Below, in pieces: positions 24,888-37,339 of a DNA stretch of 64,000 nucleotides; the stretch's first letter is position 1, and each line of letters begins with the position of its first letter. The notes beneath the pieces were generated by a model. That model searched no databases. It saw nothing but the letters and a program-made list of their open reading frames with translations, and was not told where the DNA came from. The DNA lies in assembly GCF_002234675.1 (NCBI RefSeq), contig NC_019880.2, positions 22,282,289-22,346,288 on the forward strand, given 5' to 3'. A program made the position numbers and the translations under genes. This DNA is from Oryzias latipes. Its lineage: Eukaryota; Chordata; Actinopteri; Beloniformes; Adrianichthyidae.

Positions 24888-25300
24888 TTCACACAACATG
24901 CCACAAGGTGAATTCCTGCTCACCTTTATGACAAGACGTACATATGTTGACTTACAAATTAATCTTGAAGAAGCCAAAGATGTTTTGAACTCATCCTGAC
25001 GCCTAAAATGTTTTTAAAAAGAAGGAAAGCCTCTTTGTATTTTCCTTTCAATCTTTTGTTGCTGCTATAAATGTGGTAGGAAAGGAAACACTTGATGGAC
25101 AGTTTTGAATGAGAAAAAAAATCACGTCAGTTTAAATCCATCAAGACCTTTGGGTTCTTGAAAGGAAATTAAACATCAGCAGCCAAAGTCAATCAGTAAA
25201 ACCACCGAACACTGCAAACGATTTGATAGCTGCAGGGATCTCAAACCTTGTTTTTCGGCATTCCAGATATTTCAGCAGGTTTTAATGTCTCTTCACTCTA

Positions 25301-25565
25301 CGCGGGTCGGCCGTGGTGCAGCAGTAGGGCGGTCGACCACTGATCTTAAGGTTGCAGGTTTGATTTCCGCCCTGCACACCTGTAAGTCGAAGTGTCCTGG
25401 GGCAAGACACTGAACCCCACCTTACCTCTGGGGGTAGGTTGGTGCCAGTGTTTGGCAGTGGAGCCTCCACCTTCGTGTGTGACTGGGTGAATGGGTCTGT
25501 GACTGTAAAGTTCTTTGGGCCTTGTAGGTAGAAAAGCCCTATATAAGTAATTATATAAGATATCT
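25301..25565 (+). mobile_element. tRNA-derived SINE, copy 1
   Basis: The head gtcggccgtggtgcagcagtagggcggtcgacc carries an A-box-like TGGTGCAGCAGTAGG and a B-box-like GGTTTGATTTC (about 25357). The body phrase gtcctggggcaagacactgaaccccacctt and the tail gtgactgtaaagttctttggg...ccctatataagt follow. Other copies are at 54447-54722 (-), 56748-57010 (-) and 58105-58310 (+). Confidence 0.75.
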
Positions 25566-26499
25566 ATAAGTGACACCATTTACCTTTAAAGCTTTTCTCA
25601 TAATCAGCACAGCTGAGACATTTTGTCTCATTAAGAGCAAGGGATCAACAAAAAAGGTACATTTTTAATAAAATGACTCAAATTGTTTTTGCTCCATAGT
25701 CTTGACAATAAAAAAAAACTTGATTCAAGACTCAAATATCTCAAATTTCACTGTAAATTTTGTTTCAACTATAGCGGTGTTATTTTAAAGTTTAGACTGA
25801 CATTCATTGTCATTATTTTGGAAAAAAATGTAGCTTTAGGTTCTAAAAATAAGTGCTACTTTTGGATTTCATAAGGTTTTATCAAGATGGGCCAACTTAG
25901 ACTGAGATGAGATGAGATTCTCATTTTTTTCATTTTTTGTTTCTAAAATGTGTCATTTCCGCTTGTTGGACTAGTTTTTTTGTCACTGTTTTTAAAATTG
26001 ACTTCAATCAGTAACACAAAAAACACAACGGATTTAGTTAAAACTAGCTAAAAAATACTAATAATTGGGCTGCAAACCATTCAATTGGAAGTAATTCTAT
26101 GACAGTTGGCTTTATTTTTCCCTCTTCAAATGCTTGTGGGGAACATCTTGTTTCTAGATTTTGAGGTTTTATTTGAGATGTCTTGATAATTGTACTACTT
26201 TTTAGTGATTTTCCTTTTAAGATTAGTGTCCTTTTCCTTTTTTTAGCCTGCTCTTTTTACATTCTTTTACAAGTTTGACTCATTTTTCTCCTCTCCCTCT
26301 AAAAACATGCCAATTCTCTCCATCTAAATACAGAGAGAGTGCAGACGGGTAGTTCTGGTTCTACTGCTCAGTTGACTACATGTGACACGACTTGCCCCCA
26401 CAGAAAGAAACATCATCCTGTACACACAGAGTGGATTCTAGTTCTTTGTATTCTTTCTACAAATATCCCCAACAACGGTGGGCCTTTTCTTTTCACATG
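25566..26499. other. Intergenic AT-rich DNA, no gene recognised
   Basis: AT-rich sequence without a recognisable coding frame or repeat end. Confidence 0.4.
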
Positions 26500-26830
26500 C
26501 ATTCATTCATCTTCTGCCGTTTTGTCCCTTTCAGGGTCATGGGGTTGCTGGAGCCTATCCCGGCCACTTATGGGCGAAGGCAGGGGACACCCTGGACAGG
26601 TCGCCAGTCTGTCGCAGGGCCACATGTAACACACCCATTCATTCTCCCACTCACACCTATGGGCAATTTAGAGTTGCCAGTTGATCTGTGGAGCATGTTT
26701 TTGGACGATGGGAGGAAGCCAGAGAACCCGGAGAGAACCCATGCATGCACAGGGAGAACATGCAAACTCCACACAGAAAGGTCTCCCATTGATTTGCTGT
26801 GAGGCAAAAGTGCTAACTGCACCAACATGC
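26500..26830 (+). repeat. Dispersed teleost repeat (ggtcatggggttgctggagcc family)
   Basis: Reads ttcagggtcatggggttgctggagcctatcccggcc, then gacaccctggacaggtcgcc, then caatttagag, then gggagaacatgcaaactccacacag. The same order occurs at 38800-39150, and inverse pieces occur at 18760, 38220-38510 and 43545-43850. It is a very common fish interspersed repeat, and I do not assign a class with certainty. Confidence 0.7.
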
Positions 26831-28239
26831 AGCCTCTTTTTTTGTTTTTTCTTTTCACCTTTCTTCCAAATGACTCCCTGCTCTCATGCAGCATCTTTCC
26901 TAAGTCCTTCAGCGTGTTTTTTTTTTAAATGTCCTCCCTCTCTGAATGATCTCTTGCTTTTGTTTAAAGTCTCCTTGGTAACACAGGCTGTTTACCGAGA
27001 AACCGTCTCATTTTCATCCAAAACAGGCTCCTTCACTGCACTGATGAGTGGATGTCACGTGCAGTATTTGCAAAGGATCATGGGACTATACACCACTACT
27101 TCAACCACACACAAGAGTCCTTTCCATAGATATTTTTCTAGGGTTTTCTACTCTAAAAAAAGGGACACCAACCGATTTAGCCGTCAGAAGGATCCCTCTT
27201 CCTCTGTTCATTCCTCTCCCATAGTCTTGACTAAAAACTGAGCTAAAGAGAAGTTTTTCTAACCCATAATACTTCATTTATGATTTTCCTGTCTTCTGTC
27301 AGAGCTCCAGGCTCATCAGTCTTATTTGCCACAGATCTGACATTCCCCATGATGATGCAGAGAAGAAATGGCTTAACATTCCTCTGTTTCCTCCACTCTC
27401 CCTCTTTAAGCTGTCAGGGCTTTTGGGGCGTTTTCAGAATATTAGTTCGACTTTTGAGAGCTAAACCAGTCATTCCTTCATTTAGGTTGCTTCTCATCTG
27501 TCATGGTTGCTCATCACAACGCCTGTCTAGAAATCCCCCCCAAAATACTTTTGGAAGTCATTGACGCTGTATGAGGTCCTACTCAGGAGTTTTTCAGAAC
27601 CAGTTGAGAAATGCTTAAATATCGTGATAGGTGTGACACCCACAGTCTGTCACACCTTCTCTAAATGTCTTCCCCTCTAGGAAAAGCAGAGGTGACACTT
27701 TGAAATCTTACCAGAGCTTCACGCAGGAAGCCAGAGGGTTGACTCATGCAATGACAGCAGCAAAAACAAGCAAGCCTGGACTTCTGGGTCAGGATGGAAG
27801 AGGCTTGGACCACATCCAGGGCACCAGTGTAGAAAACATTTAAATAAATTTCCTGATATTGATATCCTGAGGATTAACACTCCATCGCAGCTGATGGTAA
27901 TGATCAGTTTCCCACTATCGCTGTTGTATGTTTGGAGTGACAAACTTGTAGTTTTTGTGTTTTTAGTCCTCATAAGTTAAGAGCAGCAACAGGCAGGGGT
28001 TGTTTTTGTGCCTCTCTGGCTCTCCAGGAAGTTTGAAAAATACTGACAGAGGTGCAAAGCTGAGAAGCTGTCATGCTCAGACACCACCCACCCATGTGTG
28101 TGATGATGGAGACATTACATCTGTGCCACAATGACTTCCACCCACTGTGGGAACACATTTATGTTGAGTTCTTTCCTTTTACTGTGGAAGAAAGTTTCTC
28201 CTGACAGCTTCCAGGGATTCCAGTGACGATGGTGACATC
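26831..28239. other. Intergenic DNA, no gene recognised
   Basis: Several ORFs of 60-190 codons overlap each other in different frames. None shows a recognisable domain. Confidence 0.4.
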
Positions 28240-28600
28240 AGACTCTTCTCGATGTGTTTTTTTGCAATATTAGTACTAAAGGCTGCGCCGCACAGACACG
28301 TCGTACATTTTTTGCATTTTCCACATATGAAATTTGGATCTTTTGGCGAAGTGTCTCTTGCGTTCTTCATTTGTCGATGGGCACAGATATCCATCCAGGG
28401 TTTTGGCTGACCGGTCTTTGCGTGAATTTGTTTTGAGCTCTTCAAAAATTTCAGTCGGTTGAGAATTATGCAGTTCACACGTCGTTTTATATAGTTTATA
28501 TGGAATTATTACGTAGATCTCACGCAATTGCTAGATGCATATGCAAATCTGTGTCTTTGCAAGACCGTTCCATTAATGTCTAACAGAGTTTTCGCGCATG
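28240..28600 (-). mobile_element. Diverged copy of the 24279 MITE family
   Basis: The reverse complement of about 28340-28540 lines up with 24600-24800: tacgtaataattccatataaact against tatgtaataattgagtataaact, gagctcaaaac against tagctcaaaac, gatatctgtgcccatcgacaaatgaagaacgc against gaaatctgtgcacattgacaaatgacgaacgc. The termini are not preserved. Confidence 0.6.
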
Positions 28601-28629
28601 AAGCAACTATGTATAACTTTGATATCACA

Positions 28630-30650
28630 AATCTGATCTAATCAGACTTTATTTGTAAAAAAAAAGCACTTCTCATGGATTGCCCAGCTCGAAGCACTTG
28701 AACATTTAAAACAAAAAACACACAATATAACAATAAAAACACAACCTACCATTCACCCTTCCCACTCCGCTCCGTTAAAACATATGACCCTTGACCCCCA
28801 CACACAATGAATACTAAGTAACTTCTAAAAGAAATGTAAGGCTTGGCTCTGCTGTGATGAAACTGAATTTGGGAATCTCTTCATACCAGGAGCCAGCTCG
28901 GCCCTAGGAACAACGCCACAGTGCCCATCCAGACCGGGACAACACTGGGGTCCACTTCACAGCCGCGAAGCTGCAAAGATAAACTCCAGCTGCCCCAACA
29001 AGGGCAACAACTGCAGCAACAACCACCGACCAAGCTAGCAAGCCCTGGAGGAAAAGATCCCCACAAGAAAATGAGGCTAAAATCATGATAAGATAGTGAA
29101 ATTAATGACATAAGATGTATATAAAAACATAAAATTGAGAATAAGATGCGTAAAATTAAATTAAATACATAAAATTGCATTAACTAAAACTAAAAGAATA
29201 AATTAGCAGTTAAAATCAACTAAAACCTAAATTAAAAAAGGTGGGTCTTGAGCCTCTTCATAACCCCTGTGCTATCTTAGATGACCCCACCCTTACATTG
29301 ACGTGTTCTCCCTACCATGATGAAGCTGGATAAAGGTGGAAAGATTTCATGTAATCCATGGACACCAGTGAGGATCACAAATCATTGAAGAAAAAAGGTT
29401 CAGAGCACTGTCTAGTGGGTCTAGATGACCCCGCTCCTAATGGTAAAGTGCCTAGTATAGCACAACGGTTAAAAACCTCTACAGTCTCTGCTGCTCTGAG
29501 GTTCTTTGGCAGGCTGTTCCACGGGCGAGGACCGTAATGGTTGAACAAGGCCTCACCGTGTGTCTTGGTCCTCACCTTAGGACAACTAGAAGGTCAGTGC
29601 CAGAGGACCTCAGGGTCCGCGAGGGCTCATATTTTAAAAGAATATCATTTAAATAAGAAGGCCCAAGACCATAAAAACATTTATAAACCATTAAAAGAAT
29701 TTTAAAGTCAATCCTAAAACGCACAGGAAGCCAATGCAGCGATTTTAAAACCGGTGTCATGTGTTCCCTTCCTCGTCAGAACCCGTGTTGTGGATCTGAA
29801 ATAGACTTTTTGGGTAAGCCAGAGAGCAGGGCATTACAGTAATCTAAACGACTAAAAATAAAAGCATGCATCAGCACCTCTGTGCTGGCAAGAGAGAGGA
29901 ACGGGCGGACTCTGGCAATGTTCTTAAGATGATAAAATTCTGTCTTAATGACATTTTTAATGTGTGGGATAAAATTTAAGTCAAAAAGTACACCCAGATT
30001 TCTCACACATTGAGGAGGTTTAAAATTCTGAAGATGTGGTAAAATCATCTTTATCTTGACTTTAGAACCGATGATTAAAACTTCAGTTTTGTCCTGGTTA
30101 AGCTGTAGGAGGTTTTTTGCCATCCATGACTTTATATCTAAAATACAGTTTAAAAGAGTGTTAACAGGTTCAAGGTCATCAGGAGACACAGCAATGGAAA
30201 GCTGTGTATCATCAGCATAGATGTGAAAGTCCACGCCATGTCTCCTGATGACCTCCCCAAGAGGCAACATGTATAAATTAACAAGTATTGTACCTAAAGT
30301 AGACCCCTGTGGAACCCCACAACTTATTTCATGGATTCTTGAAGAGCATGTATCCATGCTTGCATAAAAGTATCGTTCTGTAAGGTAAGAGTAAAACCAC
30401 TTTAGAACATTTCCAGAGAGGCCCACTAGACTCCTAAGTCTGTCTAATAAAATCTGGGAATCTACTGCATTAAAAGTGGCACTAAGATTCAGCAGCACCA
30501 GAACAGAAAGTTTCTGTGAGTCATAGTCTATTCTAAGATCATTAACGATCTTTAAAAGAGCCGTCTCTTTACCATGGTTTGTCCTAAAACCAGACTCATA
30601 TTTTTCTAAAGTGTTTTGGGTATTTAAAAACTCATGTAGTTGATTAATGG
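28630..30650 (-). mobile_element. L2-clade LINE, C-terminal ORF2 and 3' UTR, interrupted by a MITE
   Basis: The minus strand reads LLNLSATFNAVDSQILLDRL, CGVPQGSTLGTILVNLYMLP, FHIYADDTQLSIAVSPDDLE, NQDKTEVLIIGSK, LDYCNALLSGLP, then LKSLHWLPVRFRIDFKILL, HYGPRPWNSLPKNLRAAETV and finally KRLKTHLF-stop. The last piece is separated by the TTAA MITE at 29264-29468. A frame break occurs near 29770. The 3' UTR continues to about 28630 (gactttatttg). The 5' side ends at an L1-tail insertion near 30651. Inactive copy. Confidence 0.92.
29264..29468 (+). mobile_element. piggyBac-type MITE, copy 2 (inside the L2 LINE)
   Basis: A 205-bp copy of the 10159 element with right flank TTAA (29469-29472) and left flank ATAA (29260-29263). 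Removing it rejoins the L2 reading frame around AETVEVFN and KRLKTHLF, which dates it after the LINE. Confidence 0.85.
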
Positions 30651-30651
30651 A

Positions 30652-31330
30652 TGGCTGCCTGGAGCGTAGGGTGGGTCTCCCTTGGGGGGCCTGGCTGCAG
30701 CTGCTGCTGTGGCGGGGGTCTTGGTGTGGGGGTACTCACCTTCCTTCTTTTTACATTCCATCAGCCACCTCAGAAGAACAGAAACACTCACTCGAGCACA
30801 GGGTGCAAAGGTGCAAAGGTGCAAACCACCTTTGCACAGGTGGTTTGCATGACTGAATGAGATGTTTCGCATGTGTTAGTCTGAATGCACAAGTATGCGT
30901 GTGTGAACATTGGTTGTATGTTGTACATGTTGACATGTTTGTATGAGAACATTCTTAGAGGTATGTTTGTAACATGTGAGTGTGTGGACAGGCCCCGCCC
31001 CTTTTAGATTTGTATTCTGTATTATTGATTATAAACAACCAGCATCTTGTTGCTTTATGCTGCTTCAGTTTCTAACCCCCCACCTTTCTTTACTCACCCT
31101 CCTACCCGCCTCCTTCTCCACTCCTTTTCTTTTCCATCCATTCCAACAAGTAATTGCTACAAATATGTATGGATGAAAAAAGTTTAGCCTAAATTACAAA
31201 AGAGGTTTATTCAAATATACACCTGTGTTTCAAAAGATGCATAACCCCTGTTGGAACAGTAAAATATGTCCAACACTCATCTCTCATCTGTATACTCAGC
31301 TGTTGGACTGGACAAGTTAAAAAAAAAATT
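30652..31330 (+). mobile_element. L1-type LINE 3' region with poly-A tail
   Basis: G-rich sequence at 30660-30740 is followed by gattataaacaaccagcatcttgttgctttatgctgcttc and by aatatgtccaacact...cagctgttggactggacaag and an A-run (about 31319-31328). The last 330 bp align with the 9235-9630 copy. The target duplication was not found and the left boundary is approximate. Confidence 0.75.
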
Positions 31331-32249
31331 TAAAGCTTACAAAGTGATCTTTGGACAAAATAATGCAGCCATATGGCCGGCCGACCTACAGGAGTCCTTC
31401 AGAGAAAAAGAAAATGAAACCTATGGTTATTTTAAGACCAAAATGTTGCTTTCTGATGGTCCTCAAATGCACCGCAACCCTGCAGGGAACACTGCTGAAG
31501 TGGGAGGTTTTTTTTTCCTCACAGGTGATCTCCTACAAAACAAGATACTGAACCTAAAATATTAGCAACCCTTAACCCCCTTAGTCATCCCTGCTTCTTC
31601 CAGGCTTACAAGGAGTTTCCCCAAAACAAAGTTTGAAAATAATCCAGGTGAAAAGCATCCTGAAGATTCAATTAAAGGGATTTTTAGTTATTGCAAAGGT
31701 GTGAGTGAGTGCTACCCTCTCCAGACTGCTGGAGGAAATGTGAAGCCCAATCTGCCATCAGAGCTTCCTCAGACAACTGTCCTCCTGCTTAGTTTGCTTT
31801 ACGAACTGGACCTGTTTTTGAAAGGACGGCCCTGAGCGTGTGAGGCGTCCAGCCTGGACTTGCTCAGGCAGTCTGACATCAGACTCAATCTATAGAAAGA
31901 GTACAGCAGACAGTCGTCGCTAAAGCATTGTCATTCATCCTGGTGGAGCTGAGGTCTGCCCTGTCTGAGGACGTGGTGCCATCTACAGGAACACAAGGAG
32001 GAGAGCAAGAGATGACGCATCCCACGCCAGAAAAAACACACTATTTTTAGATTTCTCCCTTTTTGTGTGACCTGTAGACTCATAGCTTATTAGATAAATC
32101 ACATTTGTTTTGTGGAATCAATGAGTAATCTCTTTTAATTGGATCTTAATCTGATTCAGTTTAGTCAGTATTGTTCCTCTGTTTCCCTGCATGTCACGAG
32201 AGAAGCCTGAAAACAGCATTAGAATAACAGCAGGATTTATATATTAAAA
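31331..32249. other. Intergenic DNA, no gene recognised
   Basis: No coding frame or repeat end that I can support. Confidence 0.4.
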
Positions 32250-32480
32250 AAAGTCCCACGGGTGGTTTCCCCTCCAAGCTCGGGTCCTCTACCAGAGGCC
32301 TGGGAGCTTGAGGATCCTGCAGTATCTTAGCTGTTCATAGCACTGCGCTTTTCTGGACTGAGAGGTCTGAGGTCTTTCCAGGGATCTGTTGTAGCCACTC
32401 CTCCAGCTTGGGGGTTACTGCCCCGAGTGCTCCAATTACCACAGGCACCACTGTCACCTTCACTGATCCATCCCATAGAG
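32250..32480 (-). mobile_element. Fragment of a non-LTR retrotransposon ORF (R2-like C-terminus)
   Basis: The minus strand reads VTVVPVVIGALGAVTPKLEE, WLQQIPGKTSDLSVQKSAVL, a stop, then TAKILQDPQAPRPLVEDP. This phrase is common at the end of fish LINE ORFs usually annotated as R2-like. One in-frame stop and no remaining RT domain mark it as a relic. Confidence 0.65.
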
Positions 32481-33145
32481 TGCCATCTTTGGTTTACAAA
32501 AATATCAGACCAAAACACAAGCCCATATGATCACCCCTCCACTGCCGTGCTTAACAGAGATGCGCTTGGAGTTCAGGATTAGATTTTTCTAAATTTATAA
32601 AAAAAAAAAAACAATCTGAGCTTAACCTGTAATGCTGTGTTTGTTTTAGAAATTGAACCAAAAATGTTTTGTATCTTGTTAAAACGATGAAAATGCCTCC
32701 AGTTGGTGTCCTGACACAAAGACGTTTTTGTGAACTGCTTTGAAATTTGCTTTTTGAACCCAAAGGAGGTCATGGATTCACAATCAAATGTATCGTGTCA
32801 TAACTTTTCTTTGACATGTTTTTTTAATAAATTTTCCTGTGAAAACAATGAACAAACAAGCGAAACCTCTAAAAATAGTGCTAAGATTCCCCTCTGATAC
32901 AGCGGCTTTGTTAGATCTGAATAACACCAGAACATTTGGCGATGCAGCCCCGCTTCTTTAGAGATGCTTACGATTATTGTGCTGCCCTTTTCCGCCTTGA
33001 CCTTCGTTTGTGATGATGGTTCACTTGACGTGATTAGGATTATTTACCACAAAGTCCCATCATCCAGCATCGTTAGGATGATGATGCTGGCAGAGCGCAC
33101 CCAGACCAACTTTGGCCACAGATGAGGTACACCTGGGACCCAGTT
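32481..33145. other. Intergenic DNA, no gene recognised
   Basis: No coding frame or repeat end that I can support. The last bases carry the pre-insertion target of the L1 at 33163. Confidence 0.4.
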
Positions 33146-33162
33146 GGAATCAAAGTAATTCT

Positions 33163-36100
33163 TTTTTTTTTTTTTTTTTCTTTTTAACTTGTTCTGTCCA
33201 ACAGCTGAGCAAACAGATTAGAGCTGAAGGCTTTTTGTGTTGGACAGGTTTTACTATCACAAAAAGAGGTTACATAGCTTCGAGAAACCAGAGTGTAGAT
33301 TTGCATAAACCCCTTTTTGTTGTATTATTTTTTATTTATTTGTTACATTTAGTGTGTGGGGAAGAATGTGAGGGAGGGGGGGGTGGAAGAGAGTAAAAGG
33401 AGAAAAGGTGAGAAAGTGGGGAATACAAGTACTGATTCGAATAAGTTATTATTTTAAGCTGTAACAATTATACCAAATCTGCTGGAAAGACAAATATTAA
33501 ATCCAACGGTGAAATTCTGACACTAAGATGTTGTCCATCAATACACTGTAGGTAAGGAGGAGGGATGAAGCAGACAGGGAGCAGTGTGGCAGTGTGCACG
33601 TGCACGTGGGGGTGGAGATTCATGCATGCTGCCGAAGTGAACCGTGTGTTCATAAGGGGAACCAGATCCTACCCATCCAGACCAGCCAGACCAGGAGAGG
33701 GGAGGAGAAACCCCCAGGCCAGGAACCCCCCCGGCACCGGACCCAGGCAGCCCGGGAGGGGGGGAAGGAGGGGATCGCCCACCCACCCAGCCAGGCGCAG
33801 AGAATGCCCCCCTACATGGGCCCCCCCGACTCCCAAAGGCATAAGCGAACCCGGTGTCCGGCCCCCAGGCCACAGGATAGGAGCGCTTGGCAGTACCAGG
33901 CGGCAGCCATGGGGGCCACCGGGCGCAGGACACCGAGACAAGGGCCAGGGACGACGCCAGGGCCCCGAGAACCCATGGGCCGCCGACCACCCAACCGGCG
34001 CCCCGCCCCCGCGAGCCAGCCCCGGCACCCGGCCCGAGAATCCCAGATATCGCCGCGCACCCACAGCCACCCCCCATAACCCTACCCTCTACAACCCTCC
34101 TCCCCCGCCATATTATCTAAGCCCACCTCCCCAACCCCCTTAGTGCCCTCCCCCCTCTGTGATGGGGAGGGAGAGCCCCAGAGGATCCCAGCGAGCCAGC
34201 ACCCACCCGTGCACTCTCGCACACATACTCACAATCTTCTGCCCCCCCCCCCCCCCCCCCCCCCATCCCTCTGGCCGACCGACCCCCCAGCGCCGCACGC
34301 CCGACCAATTACTGCAGCCGACAGGATACCCACAAGCCCGGCCGCCCTGAGAGGACCAAGCGGGTGAAGACCGGCCGCCCCCCTCTGACCCCACCTATGT
34401 ATGGAGGTGTGGGTGTGCTGTGTGTGTGCTGCAGGTAAAATAGGAGGTCTCCAGTGTGGGGGGCCTCACCAATGCCAAGCCACAGAGCCCCCCCCACTCC
34501 GGGGTCCCTCTGTGTGTGGTGGGTATTTGCTGTGTGTGTGCTGCTAACATGCAGTGTGTGTGTGTAAAGTGGAAGTTACCAGGACCAGTGAAAGATGAGC
34601 ACGGATGTTTCACCGTGCCCCCCTCCACCAGACCCTCCCACAAGGCCCTAGATGTATCAGGGTGTCTAATATGCAAGTAAAACCGGGATGGAGGGTGGGC
34701 GCCGACGCGACCCCAGAGAGAAACACCCCCGGTGAGCCCCGCCAGCATACCCCACCCATCCAGTTCCCGGAGCCCTATGTGCCTGTGTGCAACATTTGTT
34801 TGGGTGAGAACAGGATGGAGCAGGCGGATGGGCACAACCGCCGGGAAGAAGGCTCCCCCGAGCGACCGGCCCCCCAGCCGGCCGCGGTAGGCGCCCCCCC
34901 CTTCCAGGGCGGCCAGGCAGTCAGGAGGCGGCAAGCCAGCCGCAGGTGGAAGCCCGCAGCGCCGAGAGACAGCCAGCAAAGAAGGGGCCCGGTGCCAAAA
35001 CGGTGGGGCAGGAGGTCCAGCCCCACCATTCATGCCCTGACCTCCCTAAGGACTAGCACCCCCCCCCCCCAGCCCCCCCCCCTTGATTAAAAAATAATAA
35101 AAAAAATAAATAAGTAAAAATAAATAAATAAATAAAAAATAAGAAAATTAATTAAATAAATAATAATAATAATAATAAGAAGAAGAAGAAGAAGAAAACA
35201 AAAAATTTAATAAAATAATAATAATAAAATAAAATAAACCCACCCAAGTGAGCCCCTTAACCCCTGCTGTGAATGCAACGTCGACCCCCGGGAGGCCAGG
35301 CCACGCGCCAACTACTGGCCAGGGGCGAAACACCGGCCGCGGGCAAACAACCCCAGGCCCCAGAGCCCCCCCCCCAGCCCCGCCACGGCAACCAGCCACC
35401 CAGCACGGCACCCGGCCACCGTTCCTGGTCAGCCGCACTGCCTACCCTGCGCCCAGAAGGCATCAGCCCAGGAACCCCTGCCAAATTTCCGGCAGAGTGC
35501 GCGCCCCCACCCGAGCAACCAGAGCCCAAGCCGGGAGAGCGGTAGGCCCGGCAGAGCCCACCACCCCAAACCCACCCCGGCCCACCCAACCAGCCGGGAC
35601 CCGGCCCAACCCATCACCATCCCACCCCTATTAGCTGATGTGAGTAACCAGCTGGAGCCAGGGAGAGTCTGAAGCCGACAGGTTTTTTGTGGAGGACATT
35701 ATCTCTAAACTAATATGCTCTGACATGAGGTTTCTGTAGTGGTTGATGCTAAGATTATTTTTAGATTTCCAGTTTTGGAGGATAGTTTTCTTTGCGATAC
35801 ATACAGTGGTGAGAACCATATAGGCCTTGTCAGATTCCATGTTGATGTTATTCAGGTCACCTAGTAAGCAGAGTTTGGGGCATGCAGGAATCTTATGATC
35901 AAACCAGATTGATAAATCCTCACAGACCTTGCGCCAGAATGATTGGACAGGTGGACATAACCATAGGGCATGCAAATAGTCGTCTATGTTGTTACTTGTG
36001 CACTGTGTGCATACAGCAGACTGATTGAGACCCATTTTAGATAACCTCTGTCCGGTGTAGTGAGTTCTGTGGAGAATCCTATACTGAATAAGTTGCAGAT

Positions 36101-36935
36101 TAGGACTTTTGGTCATATTAAAGGCATTCAAACAGATCTGTAGCCAAAATTGATCACTAGAATTCATTGATAGCTCAGATTCCCATTTTGTCATGGGTAA
36201 GTAAATTGTTTCATTTATGTTAGATATCAACTTATAAATTTTGGAGGTGAGTTTGGGATTTTTAAGGTCCATGAAATGTGTTACTGTAAGGGGGAGGTCT
36301 AGGTCTATTTGGGTCAGGCAGTATTTAGTGCTTATAGCTGATTTAAGTTTCTGATATTCTAGAAATTTGTTTATATTAATTCCATAGGTTGAGGATAACG
36401 TTGAGAGGGACATAAATTTTCTATTCTGAATTATATGCTGGAACTGCTGGATTCCTTTGTTCTTCCATGAAGCAAAATGAATCATGTTTTTGTTAATTAA
36501 AATGTCAGGGTTATTCCAAATGGGGGAAAGTTTACATGGAAATAATGTGAGGTTTTTTTTTTAAGAAAATCCCACCAGGCTGTTAAGGATGAGCTGATGT
36601 TTAAACTTCTGAAGCATTTGTGTTGTTTAATTTTAGAACTGAAGAAAGGTAAATTAGAAGTATCTAGGTTATCACAGAGATTTTGTTCTACATCTAGCCA
36701 AGATTCATCCAACAGTCCAGGATTCAGCCATTTTGTACATAAAACAATCTGTTTGCAGAGTAGTAGTCCTGGAAGTCTGGTAGGCCTAGTCCTCCTCTAT
36801 CTTTAGGTTTTTGAATAGTTTAGATCCTTGGTGGTTTACCTTCCCAAAGGAATTGGGAAATGAATGAGTCTAATGATTTGAAACCAAGTAGTTGGAGGTT
36901 TGGAAGGAATCATTGAAAACAGGTAGTTAATTTTG
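33163..36935 (-). mobile_element. 5'-truncated L1-type LINE with 17-bp target duplication
   Basis: Exact direct repeats GGAATCAAAGTAATTCT (33146-33162 and 36936-36952) bracket the insertion, and a T-run at 33163-33179 is the poly-A tail seen from the other strand. The minus strand at 36485-35631 gives a 284-codon frame with WLQICLNAFNMTKSPNLQLI, QYRILHRTHYTGQRLSKMGL, and a Cys/His cluster CTQCTSNNIDDYLHALWLCP. These resemble the end of L1-clade ORF2. Upstream pieces (INYLFSMI) lie to about 36920 in other frames, so it is broken. The rest, about 33163-35630, is 3' untranslated sequence. Confidence 0.93.
33540..35640 (-). repeat. Long G-rich 3' region of the L1 copy
   Basis: In the L1 sense (minus) direction this is about 2.1 kb of strongly G-rich DNA with many runs of three or more G, including a C-run on + at 34243-34263. 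An A/T-rich (AATA/AAG)n tract interrupts it at 35085-35240. Many overlapping ORFs occur here on both strands only because stops are rare in GC-rich DNA. Confidence 0.75.
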
Positions 36936-36952
36936 GGAATCAAAGTAATTCT

Positions 36953-37339
36953 AGGATGAATCCTGATTCTGCAACACATGAGCAACCACTGCTGGTTCCA
37001 GATTCCCTCAGCAGATGGTGCTGCTGCTTCTTCTTCAATAGGGTCATTCCACATGTATTGCTCTTATTGAAAATGTGTGTAGTTTTTTTATGCATGTTTT
37101 CATGGACTCTCACTGTGCCAAGTATTTGGGCTGATGCACATTACTCTGATGGGAGGAGAGAGATATGACACAGTTGTATTTCAGAGGCAGACACTCCTGA
37201 CCACTCATGACCGAGCAGTAATTCTGTCTTTTCAACAGCTGCTGTTTCTCAAAGCTGAAATAGTATTTCTACTTCTAAGGGCGGGGAGAAGGGCTCAGTA
37301 AACTAATAAAACATTGTTAAGTTGTCATGATACTATTCT
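36953..37339. other. Intergenic DNA, no gene recognised
   Basis: No coding frame or repeat end that I can support. Confidence 0.35.

Noticed and set aside
25345..25380. tRNA gene
   Set aside because: The A- and B-box-like words belong to a SINE head. No cloverleaf or anticodon arm could be drawn, and the same sequence recurs in other SINE copies.
26392..27241. Overlapping ORFs of 96-186 codons
   Set aside because: The first part is the dispersed teleost repeat at 26500-26830 and the rest has no domain. Frames overlap on both strands.
33538..35634. Many ORFs of 60-212 codons on both strands in the C/G-rich stretch
   Set aside because: They overlap in all frames, have GC-run-driven composition and lie inside an L1 insertion bounded by target duplications. 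Stops are simply rare in such sequence.
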